From positions 1 to 21,594 of the forward strand of contig CALCDT010000336.1 of NCBI GenBank assembly GCA_937900425.1: a DNA stretch of 21,594 nucleotides, in the 5' to 3' direction. The stretch comes from an uncultured Alphaproteobacteria bacterium. GTDB taxonomy: Bacteria; Pseudomonadota; Alphaproteobacteria; Rhizobiales; Pleomorphomonadaceae. Below, one piece after another: positions 1 through 5,951 of the stretch (positions are counted from its first letter, which is position 1; each line of letters opens with the position of its first letter). The notes under the pieces are model-generated. The model saw only the letters and a list, made by a program, of their open reading frames with translations. It searched no databases and was not told the origin of the DNA. Made by a program: the position numbers and the translations under genes.

Positions 1-2
1 CC

Positions 3-344
3 CCGCGCGGGGCGGTGGCCGAGCCTGCCCGCCTCGTCGGCCTCGCCGCCCGCCGCGCCCAGCGCCCCGGCGACCCGCTCAACGCCGCGGACTTCGAACA
101 GCCCCGTCTCGTCGAGCGCAACGGCCTCGTCACCATCTTCCTGCGCCAGAAGGGCCTGACCCTGTCGATCCGCGGCCGCGCCCTCGACGACGGCGCCCGC
201 GGCGACGTCGTCGGCGTCCTCAACGAGCAGTCCCGCCGGGTGATCCACGCCGTCGTCGTCGCCCGCGGCGAGGTCGAGGTCGCCGCCGCGCCCGTCACCA
301 CAGTCGCCCTCGCCGGCGACACCTCCGGAGGATCCGTCCGATGA
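3..344 (+). CDS. flgA: Flagellar P-ring assembly chaperone FlgA, C-terminal part (5' truncated)
   Basis: The reading frame is open to the left edge of the window, so the N-terminus, including any signal peptide, is missing. FlgA is a periplasmic chaperone needed to assemble the P-ring from FlgI. The visible 113 residues match the end of the SAF domain and the C-terminal FlgA domain: an LVGLAARRAQRPGDPL segment, then VERNGLVTIFLRQKGLTLSIRGRA and a GDVVGVLNEQSRRVIHAVV strand pattern typical of the family. The stop codon overlaps the flgH start (ATGA), so the two genes are one transcription unit with likely translational coupling. A GTG at 15 lies inside the domain and is not a plausible start. 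The assignment rests on motif resemblance and on the flgH neighbour. Confidence 0.88.
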   Translation, partial: PRGAVAEPARLVGLAARRAQRPGDPLNAADFEQPRLVERNGLVTIFLRQKGLTLSIRGRALDDGARGDVVGVLNEQSRRVIHAVVVARGEVEVAAAPVTTVALAGDTSGGSVR

Positions 345-1084
345 GCCGCCGCCTCGCCCGCCTCTGCCTCGGCGTCGCCCTCACCGGCCTCACCGCCTGC
401 GGATCGACCATCGACCGCCTCAAGACCGTCGGCGACGAGCCGAAGCTCTCGGCCATCGAGAACCCGGTGACCCAGCCCGGTTACCGGCCGGTGCAGATGC
501 CGATGCCCGAGGTCCAGCCGGTCCGCTACGCCGCCAACTCGCTGTGGCAGTCGGGCTCGCGCACCTTCTTCAAGGACCAGCGCGCCCGCAACATCGGCGA
601 CCTGCTCACCGTCAAGGTCCGGATCACCGACAACGCCAAGCTCGCCAACTCGACGGCGCGCAGCCGTTCGGGCAGCGACGACCTCTCGCTCAACGGCGCC
701 ATCGGCAACGCGGTGCTGGACAACCTGCCCGAAGGCACCTCGCTCGACGCCGTGATCGGCAACGAATCGACCTCCGCCTCGACCGGCGCCGGAACGATCA
801 ACCGCTCCGAGGCGGTGACCACCGTCGTCGCGGCGGTCGTCACCCAGCTGCTGCCCAACGGCAACCTCGTGATCGAGGGTCGCCAGGAGGTCCGGGTCAA
901 CTTCGAAATCCGCCAGCTGGTCGTCGCCGGCGTGGTGCGGCCCGAGGACATCGCCGCCGACAACACCATCGACAGCTCCAAGATCGCCGAGGCCCGTATC
1001 GGCTACGGCGGCCGCGGCCAGATCACCGACATGCAGCAGCCGCGCTACGGCCAGCAGGTCATGGACATCCTGCTGCCGTTCTGA
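341..1084 (+). CDS. flgH: Flagellar L-ring lipoprotein FlgH
   Basis: This 247-residue protein is the outer-membrane L-ring subunit that forms the bushing around the flagellar rod. It has a lipoprotein signal peptide with lipobox LTAC, placing the lipidated cysteine at residue 20. The body carries the FlgH signature: SLWQSGSRTFFKDQRARNIGDLLTV near residues 67-91, then an NGNLVIEGRQEVRVN segment, and a C-terminal end with IADMQQP-like ITDMQQPRYGQQVMDILLPF. Length is normal for the family. The start ATG overlaps the flgA stop and follows a GGAGGA Shine-Dalgarno sequence at good spacing. Three stem-loops lie just downstream and may belong to its 3' untranslated region. Confidence 0.96.
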   Translation: MSRRLARLCLGVALTGLTACGSTIDRLKTVGDEPKLSAIENPVTQPGYRPVQMPMPEVQPVRYAANSLWQSGSRTFFKDQRARNIGDLLTVKVRITDNAKLANSTARSRSGSDDLSLNGAIGNAVLDNLPEGTSLDAVIGNESTSASTGAGTINRSEAVTTVVAAVVTQLLPNGNLVIEGRQEVRVNFEIRQLVVAGVVRPEDIAADNTIDSSKIAEARIGYGGRGQITDMQQPRYGQQVMDILLPF

Positions 1085-1140
1085 GCGCGACCGCCGGCGG
1101 CGGCCCCGCCGCCCCGCAGTCCATCCCCCTCCCCCGACGG

Positions 1141-1276
1141 CTCGCGCGCCTCTCCCCATTCCGGCGCGCGGGTCGTCGCCCCGAGGGGTCCGCCGCACTC
1201 CCCATTCGTGGCGGACCTCTTCGAAGCACGGGCCCGGCTCTCTCCTCTCCCCCATTCGCGGAGAGGGCCGGGCCCG
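1141..1276 (+). ncRNA. Array of three stem-loops with a shared CTCCCC(C)ATTC loop
   Basis: Three consecutive hairpins lie between flgH and the dksA terminator. Hairpin 1 pairs 1143-1150 with 1163-1170 (8 bp, extendable). Hairpin 2 pairs 1187-1196 with 1208-1217 (10 bp with one G-U, extendable by about 3). Hairpin 3 pairs 1229-1245 with 1260-1276 (17 bp with one G-U). The stems are unrelated in sequence, yet the loops carry CTCCCCATTC (1152-1161), CTCCCCATTC (1198-1207) and CTCCCCCATTC (1247-1257). A C-rich, anti-Shine-Dalgarno-like loop on variable stems resembles alphaproteobacterial tandem sRNAs, for example the Rhodobacter CcsR or cuckoo RNAs. The plus strand is favoured because minus-strand dksA transcription should stop at 1334-1364. 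A dispersed intergenic repeat is the main alternative. Confidence 0.4.
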
Positions 1277-1333
1277 CTGCCACGACGCCTCGTCCCGCAC
1301 GGGCCGGGATCCGGTTCCATCGGCACCGGGCAC

Positions 1334-1364
1334 AAAAAAACGGCGTCCCGAAACGGAACGCCGT
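1334..1364 (-). terminator. Rho-independent terminator of dksA
   Basis: On the minus strand a hairpin with 7-bp outer arms (1358-1364 with 1340-1346), one C/A mismatch, 3 more base pairs and a 3-nt loop is followed directly by a run of seven T (1340-1334). It lies about 35 bp after the dksA stop codon. There is no T-run on the plus strand, so it works only for dksA. Confidence 0.88.
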
Positions 1365-1399
1365 GAACCCTGGCCAGCCGGGCGAAACCGGTCCGCCGC

Positions 1400-1816
1400 T
1401 CAGTCGTCGCGATAGACCCGCTCGCGGCGCTCGTGACGCTCCTGGGCCTCGATCGACAGCGTCGCGATCGGGCGGGCGTCGAGGCGCTTGAGGGAGATCG
1501 GTTCGCCGGTGTCCTCGCAGTAGCCGTAGCTGCCGTCCTCGATCCGCTTCAGGGCGGCGTCGATCTTGGAGATCAGCTTGCGCTGGCGGTCGCGGGCGCG
1601 CAGTTCGATGGCGCGGTCGGTCTCGGAGGAAGCCCGGTCGGCCATGTCGGGGAGATTGGTGCTCTCGTCCTGCAGGTGCTGCAGGGTCTCCCGGCTCTCC
1701 TTGAGGATTTCTTCCTTCCAGTCCAGGAGCTTGCGCTTGAAATACTCACGCTGCCGCTCGTTCATGAACGGCTCGTCTTCGGAGGGGTGATACTCACGGG
1801 AAAGCTCGATCAACAT
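1400..1816 (-). CDS. dksA: RNA polymerase-binding transcription factor DksA (one-cysteine type)
   Basis: This 138-residue protein is DksA, which binds the secondary channel of RNA polymerase and, with ppGpp, adjusts transcription in the stringent response. The N-terminal half is a predicted coiled-coil hairpin with the DxxDxA tip motif at D57, D60 and A62 (LPDMADRAS). The C-terminal globular part has the family motif YGYCEDTGEPI and RLDARPIATL. Only one of the four zinc-finger cysteines remains (C100); the others are T103, S121 and A124. This replacement is usual for alphaproteobacterial DksA. The ATG at 1816 has GGAGAG upstream at suitable spacing. It follows fliX on the same strand after a 193-bp gap and has its own terminator. 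It is probably not dedicated to flagella. Confidence 0.96.
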   Translation of the reverse strand: MLIELSREYHPSEDEPFMNERQREYFKRKLLDWKEEILKESRETLQHLQDESTNLPDMADRASSETDRAIELRARDRQRKLISKIDAALKRIEDGSYGYCEDTGEPISLKRLDARPIATLSIEAQERHERRERVYRDD

Positions 1817-1886
1817 CCGACTGTCTCTCCATGGCTCCGAGTGCGGCCGGACTATACTCAGGCGGCCGACACATCACAATGCCCCT

Positions 1887-1903
1887 ATCAAACCGCGTGC
1901 CAA
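1887..1903 (-). promoter_or_regulatory. Degenerate sigma-54-like element upstream of dksA
   Basis: The minus strand reads TTGGCACG-CGGT-TTGAT. This matches the -24 half of the sigma-54 consensus perfectly with correct spacing, but the nearly invariant GC at -12 is GA. It sits about 70 bp before the dksA start. It may be a weak site or chance. A TATAGT at about 1851-1856 on the minus strand could be an alternative sigma-70 -10 element. Confidence 0.25.
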
Positions 1904-1974
1904 CCGCCTGCGCCTCATCCCCGGGATTCGGCTGGAACGAGGGAAAGCCGATATTTCGCAAATCTTTGTGACAG

Positions 1975-2007
1975 GGCGCCGACGGTCGGCGGGAGAGCGT
2001 CGGCGCC
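1975..2007 (-). terminator. Possible fliX terminator hairpin (no T-run)
   Basis: A perfect 9-bp inverted repeat, GGCGCCGAC at 1975-1983 and GTCGGCGCC at 1999-2007, lies immediately after the fliX stop codon. There is no T-run after it on the minus strand, so it may be a processing or stabilising hairpin instead of an intrinsic terminator. Confidence 0.4.
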
Positions 2008-2009
2008 GT

Positions 2010-2432
2010 TCACTCGAGAAAGCGACCGCGCTTGGCCAGCTCGACACGGGCCCTGAGGTCGATGTCGTCGAGCAGGCTCTCGAGACCCGATTCCTCGTCG
2101 TCGCGCGGGCCGCGCTCGGCGACGAGGCTGGCCAGCCGGTCTAGCGATTCGGCGGACGGTTCGCCGTCGAGCAGGGCGAGCCGCATCGCGTCGAGGGTGT
2201 CGAGCAGGTCGTGGCCGCGGCGGATCGCCTTGCGCCGGTCGGGCCGCTGCGGATCGAAGGCCTGCAGCGCGATCAGCGCGTCGAGGCTGGCGAGCGGCTG
2301 CATGGGGCTGCGCCCGGCCGCCGCCGCCGGCTCTTCCGCCGTGAACGGCGTGAAGGCGGCGCCCGATCCCGGGCCGCGAGCGGCCGACGTCGAGGTCGGG
2401 GCGTTGGGGCGTGTCGGTCCGGTGATGCGCAT
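2010..2432 (-). CDS. fliX: Flagellar assembly regulator FliX
   Basis: FliX is an alphaproteobacterial protein that, in Caulobacter, couples early basal-body assembly to the activity of FlbD, the sigma-54 activator of late flagellar genes. The chosen 140-residue product starts MRITGPTRP. A longer open frame upstream lacks family resemblance, and FliX proteins normally begin with a short basic peptide followed by a low-complexity linker. The conserved core is residues about 45-140, with ALQAFDPQRPDRRKAIRRGHDLLDTLDAMRLALLDG and the terminal DIDLRARVELAKRGR motif. It is divergent from flgI, the same arrangement as in Caulobacter, and shares a control region with a full CtrA-type box. No strong Shine-Dalgarno sequence is visible, so the exact start is less certain than the gene. 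Confidence 0.9.
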   Translation of the reverse strand: MRITGPTRPNAPTSTSAARGPGSGAAFTPFTAEEPAAAAGRSPMQPLASLDALIALQAFDPQRPDRRKAIRRGHDLLDTLDAMRLALLDGEPSAESLDRLASLVAERGPRDDEESGLESLLDDIDLRARVELAKRGRFLE

Positions 2433-2520
2433 GGCGTCGGTCGATGATCCACGGTCTCGTCCCGGAAGGCCGCCAGCGCGGCGCCTTCTCGGGGACGCCC
2501 CATCCTCTGGTCGCAAACGG

Positions 2521-2535
2521 TTAACAGGGCCTTAA
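2521..2535. promoter_or_regulatory. CtrA-type box TTAA-N7-TTAA between fliX and flgI
   Basis: The sequence TTAACAGGGCCTTAA, followed by C, is an exact match to the CtrA binding consensus TTAA-N7-TTAA(C). It lies about 90 bp from the fliX start and 185 bp from the flgI start, in the divergent control region. In Caulobacter the fliX/flgI intergenic region is also CtrA-controlled. The binding is inferred from the consensus only. Confidence 0.65.
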
Positions 2536-2552
2536 CGAAGCCGGCAAATTCT
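2536..2552 (+). promoter_or_regulatory. 17-bp element shared with the flgE upstream region (copy 1)
   Basis: CGAAGCCGGCAAATTCT here matches 18261-18277 at 16 of 17 positions. It directly abuts the CtrA-type box. In this copy it is part of a larger inverted repeat, GCCGGCA at 2540-2546 and TGCCGGC at 2552-2558 with a 5-bp centre. It is a candidate binding site for a shared flagellar regulator such as FlbD; the regulator's identity is inference. Confidence 0.4.
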
Positions 2553-2721
2553 GCCGGCGGAGGGGGAGGACTTGCCGGAGGATACGCGCCGCCACAGCAC
2601 CCGCGCCGCGGACGACCGTACGTATCCCGTTGATTCTTCATCCCTTCATCCTGGGCGCTCCGGCTGGCCCGTTCCTTGCGACGTCTGCCGCGGGAACACG
2701 CCGTTCCATGGGGAAACCGCA

Positions 2722-3831
2722 ATGCGCCACGTCCTGATGCTGCTGATCGCGATCGCCGCCGCGCTGTCGCCGGTCGCCACGGCCGGCGCCGCCTCGCGCA
2801 TCAAGGACATCGTCGACATCGAGGGTGTGCGCGAGAACCAGCTGATCGGCTACGGCCTCGTCGTCGGCCTCCAGGGCACCGGCGACAGCCTCAACAACGC
2901 GCCCTTCACCCGCCAGAGCCTGCAGGCGATGCTGGAGCGCCTCGGCGTCAACGTCCGCGACGCCTCGATGCGCACCGCCAACACCGCCGCGGTGATGGTC
3001 ACGGCCAAGCTGCCGCCCTTCGCCACCCAGGGCAGCCAGATCGACGTCTCGGTCAGCGCCCTCGGCGACGCCAAGAGCCTGCAGGGCGGCACCCTGCTGG
3101 TGACGCCGCTGCTCGGTGCCGACGGCGAGGTCTACGCCATCGCCCAGGGGTCGCTGGCGATCGGCGGCTTCTCCGCCCAGGGCGACGCCGCCAGTGTGAC
3201 GCGCGGCGTGCCGACCACCGGGCGCATCGCCAGCGGGGCGACCATCGAGCGCGAGGTCGAGTTCAAGCTCGCCACCATGGGCACCCTGCGCCTGTCGCTG
3301 CGCAATCCCGACTTCACCACGGCCCGGCGCATCGCCCTCGCGGTCAACGACCTGATCGGCTCGCCGGTCGCCGAGCCGACCGATCCCTCGACGGTGCGCC
3401 TCGTGCTGCCGCAGCGCTTCAACGGCAACATCGTCGACCTCGTCACCGACATCGAGCAGCTCTACGTCGAGCCCGACCTGCCGGCGAAGGTGGTGATCGA
3501 CGAATCGACCGGCATCATCGTCATGGGCCAGGAGGTGCGCGTCTCCACCGTCGCCGTGGCCCAGGGCAACCTCACCGTCCTCGTCACCGAGGATCCGCAG
3601 GTGTCGCAGCCGGCGCCCTTCAGCGACGGCGAGACCACCGTGGTGCCGCGCAGCCAGGTCCAGGTCGACGAGGGCGGACAGCAGCGCCTCGCCATGATCC
3701 GCGGCGGCATCACGCTGCGCGAACTGGTCGACGGCCTCAACGCCCTCGGCCTCGGCCCGCGCGACCTGATCTCGATCCTGCAGGCGATCAAGGCCGCCGG
3801 CGCCCTCCAGGCCGACATCGAGGTGATGTGA
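2722..3831 (+). CDS. flgI: Flagellar P-ring protein FlgI
   Basis: FlgI is secreted by the Sec route and polymerises around the rod in the periplasm as the P-ring. The 369-residue product has a signal peptide (residues 1 to about 23, cleavage near AGA-ASRIKDIV). Conserved blocks include RIKDIVDIEGVRENQLIGYG, GLQGTGDS, DVSVSALGDAKSLQGGTLL, and the C-terminal LVDGLNALGLGPRDLISILQ and IKAAGALQADIEVM. The ATG at 2722 is chosen because it begins the signal peptide and follows a GGGGAA Shine-Dalgarno sequence; an open frame 50 codons longer has no support. It is the first gene of flgI-flgJ-flgN, and its stop codon shares one base with the next start (TGATG). Confidence 0.96.
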   Translation: MRHVLMLLIAIAAALSPVATAGAASRIKDIVDIEGVRENQLIGYGLVVGLQGTGDSLNNAPFTRQSLQAMLERLGVNVRDASMRTANTAAVMVTAKLPPFATQGSQIDVSVSALGDAKSLQGGTLLVTPLLGADGEVYAIAQGSLAIGGFSAQGDAASVTRGVPTTGRIASGATIEREVEFKLATMGTLRLSLRNPDFTTARRIALAVNDLIGSPVAEPTDPSTVRLVLPQRFNGNIVDLVTDIEQLYVEPDLPAKVVIDESTGIIVMGQEVRVSTVAVAQGNLTVLVTEDPQVSQPAPFSDGETTVVPRSQVQVDEGGQQRLAMIRGGITLRELVDGLNALGLGPRDLISILQAIKAAGALQADIEVM

Positions 3832-4157
3832 TGATCGCAGGCGCCACCTACACCCCCTTCGTCGCCGCCGAGACCCTCGCCGCCGCCCGCCGCGACCGCG
3901 CCGCCTCGCCCGAGGCGGTCAAGGAGAAGGTGATGGAGCAGGCCCGCGAGTTCGAGGCCGTCTTCCTCTCGTCCTATCTCAAGACGATGTGGGACGGCGT
4001 CGGCGACGATCCGACCCTCGCCGGCGGCACCGGCTCGGACAACTGGAAGGAACTGCTGATCGACGAATACGGCAAGAGCTACGCCGCCCGCGGCGGCATC
4101 GGCCTCGCCGAGCCGATCGCCCACCAGTTGCTGAAACTCCAGGAGATCGATCCGTGA
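3831..4157 (+). CDS. flgJ: Rod-binding protein FlgJ/CheL (no muramidase domain)
   Basis: This 108-residue protein corresponds to the N-terminal rod-binding domain of FlgJ, which supports rod assembly in the periplasm. Alphaproteobacterial versions, often called CheL, lack the C-terminal peptidoglycan hydrolase domain, as here. The recognisable block is REFEAVFLSSYLKTMWDGVG, then GGTGSDNWKELLIDEYGKSYAARGGIGLAEPIAHQLLKLQ. The ATG overlaps the flgI stop by one base and the stop overlaps the next start (GTGA), so translation is probably coupled across three genes. A separate lytic enzyme would be needed for peptidoglycan penetration; none is in this window. Confidence 0.9.
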   Translation: MIAGATYTPFVAAETLAAARRDRAASPEAVKEKVMEQAREFEAVFLSSYLKTMWDGVGDDPTLAGGTGSDNWKELLIDEYGKSYAARGGIGLAEPIAHQLLKLQEIDP

Positions 4158-4633
4158 CCCAGAACCAGCCGGCGGCTTCCCCCCGCGCCGCGATCACCAA
4201 TCCGGCCGAGGCCAGGCGCCTGATCGAGGCTTTCACCGCCGCGATCGAGGATCTCGTCGTCGTTCTCGACGAGGAGGCCGCGCTGATCGCCGAGGGCAAG
4301 CTGAAGAGCGCCGCCGCCATCGGCCCGCGCAAGCAGGAGAAGGCCGACGCCTATGTCGCCCTGATGCTGGAGGCCAAGGCCGCGGCCGAGACGCTGTCGC
4401 GCTTCGCCCCGGCCGAGATGTTCCGCCTGCGCAAGCGTCACCACCTGCTCAAGGCCGATCTCCAGATCAACATGGCCGTGCTGGAAACCGCCCATCACGT
4501 CGCCGAGGACCTGATGCGCCGGGCCGCCGCCGAGGTCGAGGCCCAGCGCACGCCGCAGCTCTACGGCTCCCCCTTCGCCCGCCCGCAGCCGAGCACCACC
4601 GCCCGCGGCATCGCCGTCGACCGGAGCTTCTGA
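4154..4633 (+). CDS. flgN: FlgN-like flagellar export chaperone
   Basis: This 159-residue, largely helical protein has the size and heptad-like pattern of FlgN family chaperones, which hold FlgK and FlgL before export through the flagellar type III system. Visible features are a helical core at residues about 20-135 with EDLVVVLDEEAALIAEGKL and KQEKADAYVALML, and a disordered proline-rich tail. The GTG start at 4154 overlaps the flgJ stop and is preceded by AGGAG with 8-nt spacing, which decides the start. Its probable clients FlgK and FlgL are encoded about 9 kb away on the other strand. The family is diverse in sequence, so identification depends partly on gene order after flgI-flgJ. Confidence 0.72.
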   Translation: MTQNQPAASPRAAITNPAEARRLIEAFTAAIEDLVVVLDEEAALIAEGKLKSAAAIGPRKQEKADAYVALMLEAKAAAETLSRFAPAEMFRLRKRHHLLKADLQINMAVLETAHHVAEDLMRRAAAEVEAQRTPQLYGSPFARPQPSTTARGIAVDRSF

Positions 4634-4934
4634 AGGACCGGAGGAGGGGCGCAGGTCCACCGGACGAACCGGCACCGGGGCGAGACGCCAAAGAACGCCG
4701 TCCGACGCCCTGTCCGTGTCGCCCGTGGTGTTCTCCCTTCTCCGCAGAGCGTCCAGATCCTCGCGATCGACCCGCGATCACGGTTTCGTGTTCACGGCTC
4801 CAAAAATGGAAACGTATTGGCCTCGGAAGGCGGTCAGGAAGTCGCCGCCTTCTCTTCGATCGACTGGGGCCGGTCACTGGAGGGAGCGATTCATGCCGCA
4901 ACGCGACATCTTCCCGGCGACTCGACGCGCGAAA

Positions 4935-4971
4935 ATTAAACTTTTATCGAAGTCGATTCATTAAACTTTTA
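4935..4971. repeat. Direct repeat ATTAAACTTTTA before flaG-like gene
   Basis: Two exact 12-bp copies lie at 4935-4946 and 4960-4971, with starts 25 bp apart, about 100 bp before the flaG-like start. In a high-GC genome an exact AT-rich repeat at this position suggests an operator or promoter element. Each copy contains TTAA, but the spacing does not match the CtrA consensus. Confidence 0.5.
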
Positions 4972-5018
4972 CCCATTTTCGGAACCCGTCCTTCATTTCC
5001 GGGGCTTACCGTGATCGT

Positions 5019-5037
5019 CGGCAAAGAGTAATTGCCG
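5019..5037. repeat. Inverted repeat CGGCAA-N7-TTGCCG before flaG-like gene
   Basis: Perfect 6-bp arms at 5019-5024 and 5032-5037 flank AGAGTAA, 32 bp before the start codon. This could be an operator or a leader hairpin. The core CGGCAA also occurs in the 17-bp element at 2536 and 18261, but the spacing and symmetry differ. Confidence 0.35.
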
Positions 5038-5068
5038 GATCGAAGCTCCAGGACAGAGGACGACGACA

Positions 5069-5482
5069 ATGGAACTCGGCAGTGTCAGACCGGTGATCGC
5101 CGGCGTGACCGTGCCGGCTCCCCGAGCGGACATCGACCGCGGCGCGGTCGCCACGGAACTGAGTGCCCGGGAAGTCGTGACGCCGGTCGAAAAGATGGAT
5201 CCCGCGGCCTCGATCGACGAGCGGCGGCGACCGGTGCAATCCGGCGAGGCCGGACAACGCGACCGGGGGGCGCGGACGACCGCCTCCGACACCTCCTTCG
5301 AACGCACCATCGTCGAGGACGAGCGCAGCGACACGCTGGTCTACAAGAAGATCGATCTCCAGACCGGCGACATCGTCCAGCAGATCCCCGAGGAATCGCT
5401 CCTGCGCATGCGGGCGATCATGGCCTCCTGGGGCGAAGCCCCGATGCCGGCCCGCAATGCCGCCTACGACCTGACGGCCTGA
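5069..5482 (+). CDS. flaG: FlaG-like flagellar protein
   Basis: This 137-residue product ends in the FlaG domain: LVYKKIDLQTGDIVQQIPEESLLRMRAIM at residues about 90-118, matching the family pattern of a short beta hairpin with TG(D/E) and QIP(P/E)E followed by a helix. FlaG proteins act in filament formation or length control, usually beside flagellin and FliD genes. The N-terminal 80 residues are polar and probably disordered. The ATG at 5069 has AGAGGA upstream with about 9-nt spacing. It precedes the first flagellin gene in the same direction, which fits a filament role. Function of FlaG in Alphaproteobacteria is poorly defined, so the domain call is firmer than the role. Confidence 0.75.
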   Translation: MELGSVRPVIAGVTVPAPRADIDRGAVATELSAREVVTPVEKMDPAASIDERRRPVQSGEAGQRDRGARTTASDTSFERTIVEDERSDTLVYKKIDLQTGDIVQQIPEESLLRMRAIMASWGEAPMPARNAAYDLTA

Positions 5483-5754
5483 GGCCCGCCGCCCCGGCGG
5501 GTGCCTCGCCCCTGCCCTTTCGCCGACCCGGCCCGTCCCGGCCGGCCGATCGCCCATGTCTGCGATCGGCCTTCGGAGACCATCGCATTTTGCGAACGCG
5601 GACCGACCGGCCCGCCCGAAGCGGCGGGCCCGGGGCAGCGGGGCAGCCCGCCCTCGCCCGGCTCGACCGGCCGCACGCCGCCCGATCTCCCCCACCATCA
5701 CCCACGACGAGAGCCGAAACGACCGATTCGAAGTTACGAAATTCCTGATGCGTC

Positions 5755-5782
5755 GCATTTTGCAACACTTTTCGCAAAATGC
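5755..5782. promoter_or_regulatory. Inverted repeat GCATTTTGC-N10-GCAAAATGC before flagellin 1
   Basis: Perfect 9-bp arms at 5755-5763 and 5774-5782 are 19 bp centre to centre, about two helical turns, as expected for a dimeric DNA-binding protein. A third GCATTTTGC half-site lies at 5585-5593. The repeat is 170-197 bp before the flagellin 1 start. It could alternatively be a leader hairpin, but no T-run follows. Confidence 0.45.
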
Positions 5783-5827
5783 ATCGTAAATAAAATATTC
5801 ATTTTACCGATTAAGCAGTCGTATGCC

Positions 5828-5841
5828 TTAACTCCGATTAA
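5828..5841. promoter_or_regulatory. CtrA-like paired TTAA with 6-bp spacer
   Basis: TTAA-CTCCGA-TTAA, with C after each half, lies about 110 bp before flagellin 1. The CtrA consensus spacer is 7 bp, so this is one base short and may bind weakly or be chance in an AT-rich patch. Confidence 0.3.
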
Positions 5842-5951
5842 CTACATCACTTTACGTCTCGTAATACTTTGTCGGAGAGAGTGATCCGGTCGGCAGAACC
5901 GCCGATGCGTCCAAGAATGGGCGCGCATGCGTAGCCAGGAAGGAAGTAACA

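Larger units (their letters stand above)
4634..5068. other. Gene-free interval before flaG-like gene
   Basis: I see no convincing gene in these 435 bp; open frames lack family resemblance and ribosome-binding sites. The first 300 bp are GC-rich. The part from about 4930 turns AT-rich and holds a 12-bp direct repeat and an inverted repeat listed separately, so it is probably the flaG promoter region. No strong terminator follows flgN. Confidence 0.6.
5483..5951. other. Gene-free interval and regulatory region before flagellin 1
   Basis: No supported gene is present. A GC-rich hairpin (5485-5491 with 5495-5501) follows the flaG stop but has no T-run. A second 8-bp hairpin pairs 5609-5616 with 5623-5630. 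From about 5710 the DNA becomes markedly AT-rich and contains the inverted repeat at 5755-5782 and paired TTAA motifs at 5828-5841. This is the likely flagellin 1 promoter region. Confidence 0.6.

Noticed and set aside
2572..2721. Upstream extension of flgI by 50 codons
   Set aside because: It would place a hydrophilic stretch before a good signal peptide; the ATG at 2722 has a proper ribosome-binding site.
4716..4964. 82-codon open frame between flgN and flaG
   Set aside because: No Shine-Dalgarno sequence, no family resemblance, and it runs into the AT-rich promoter-like region.
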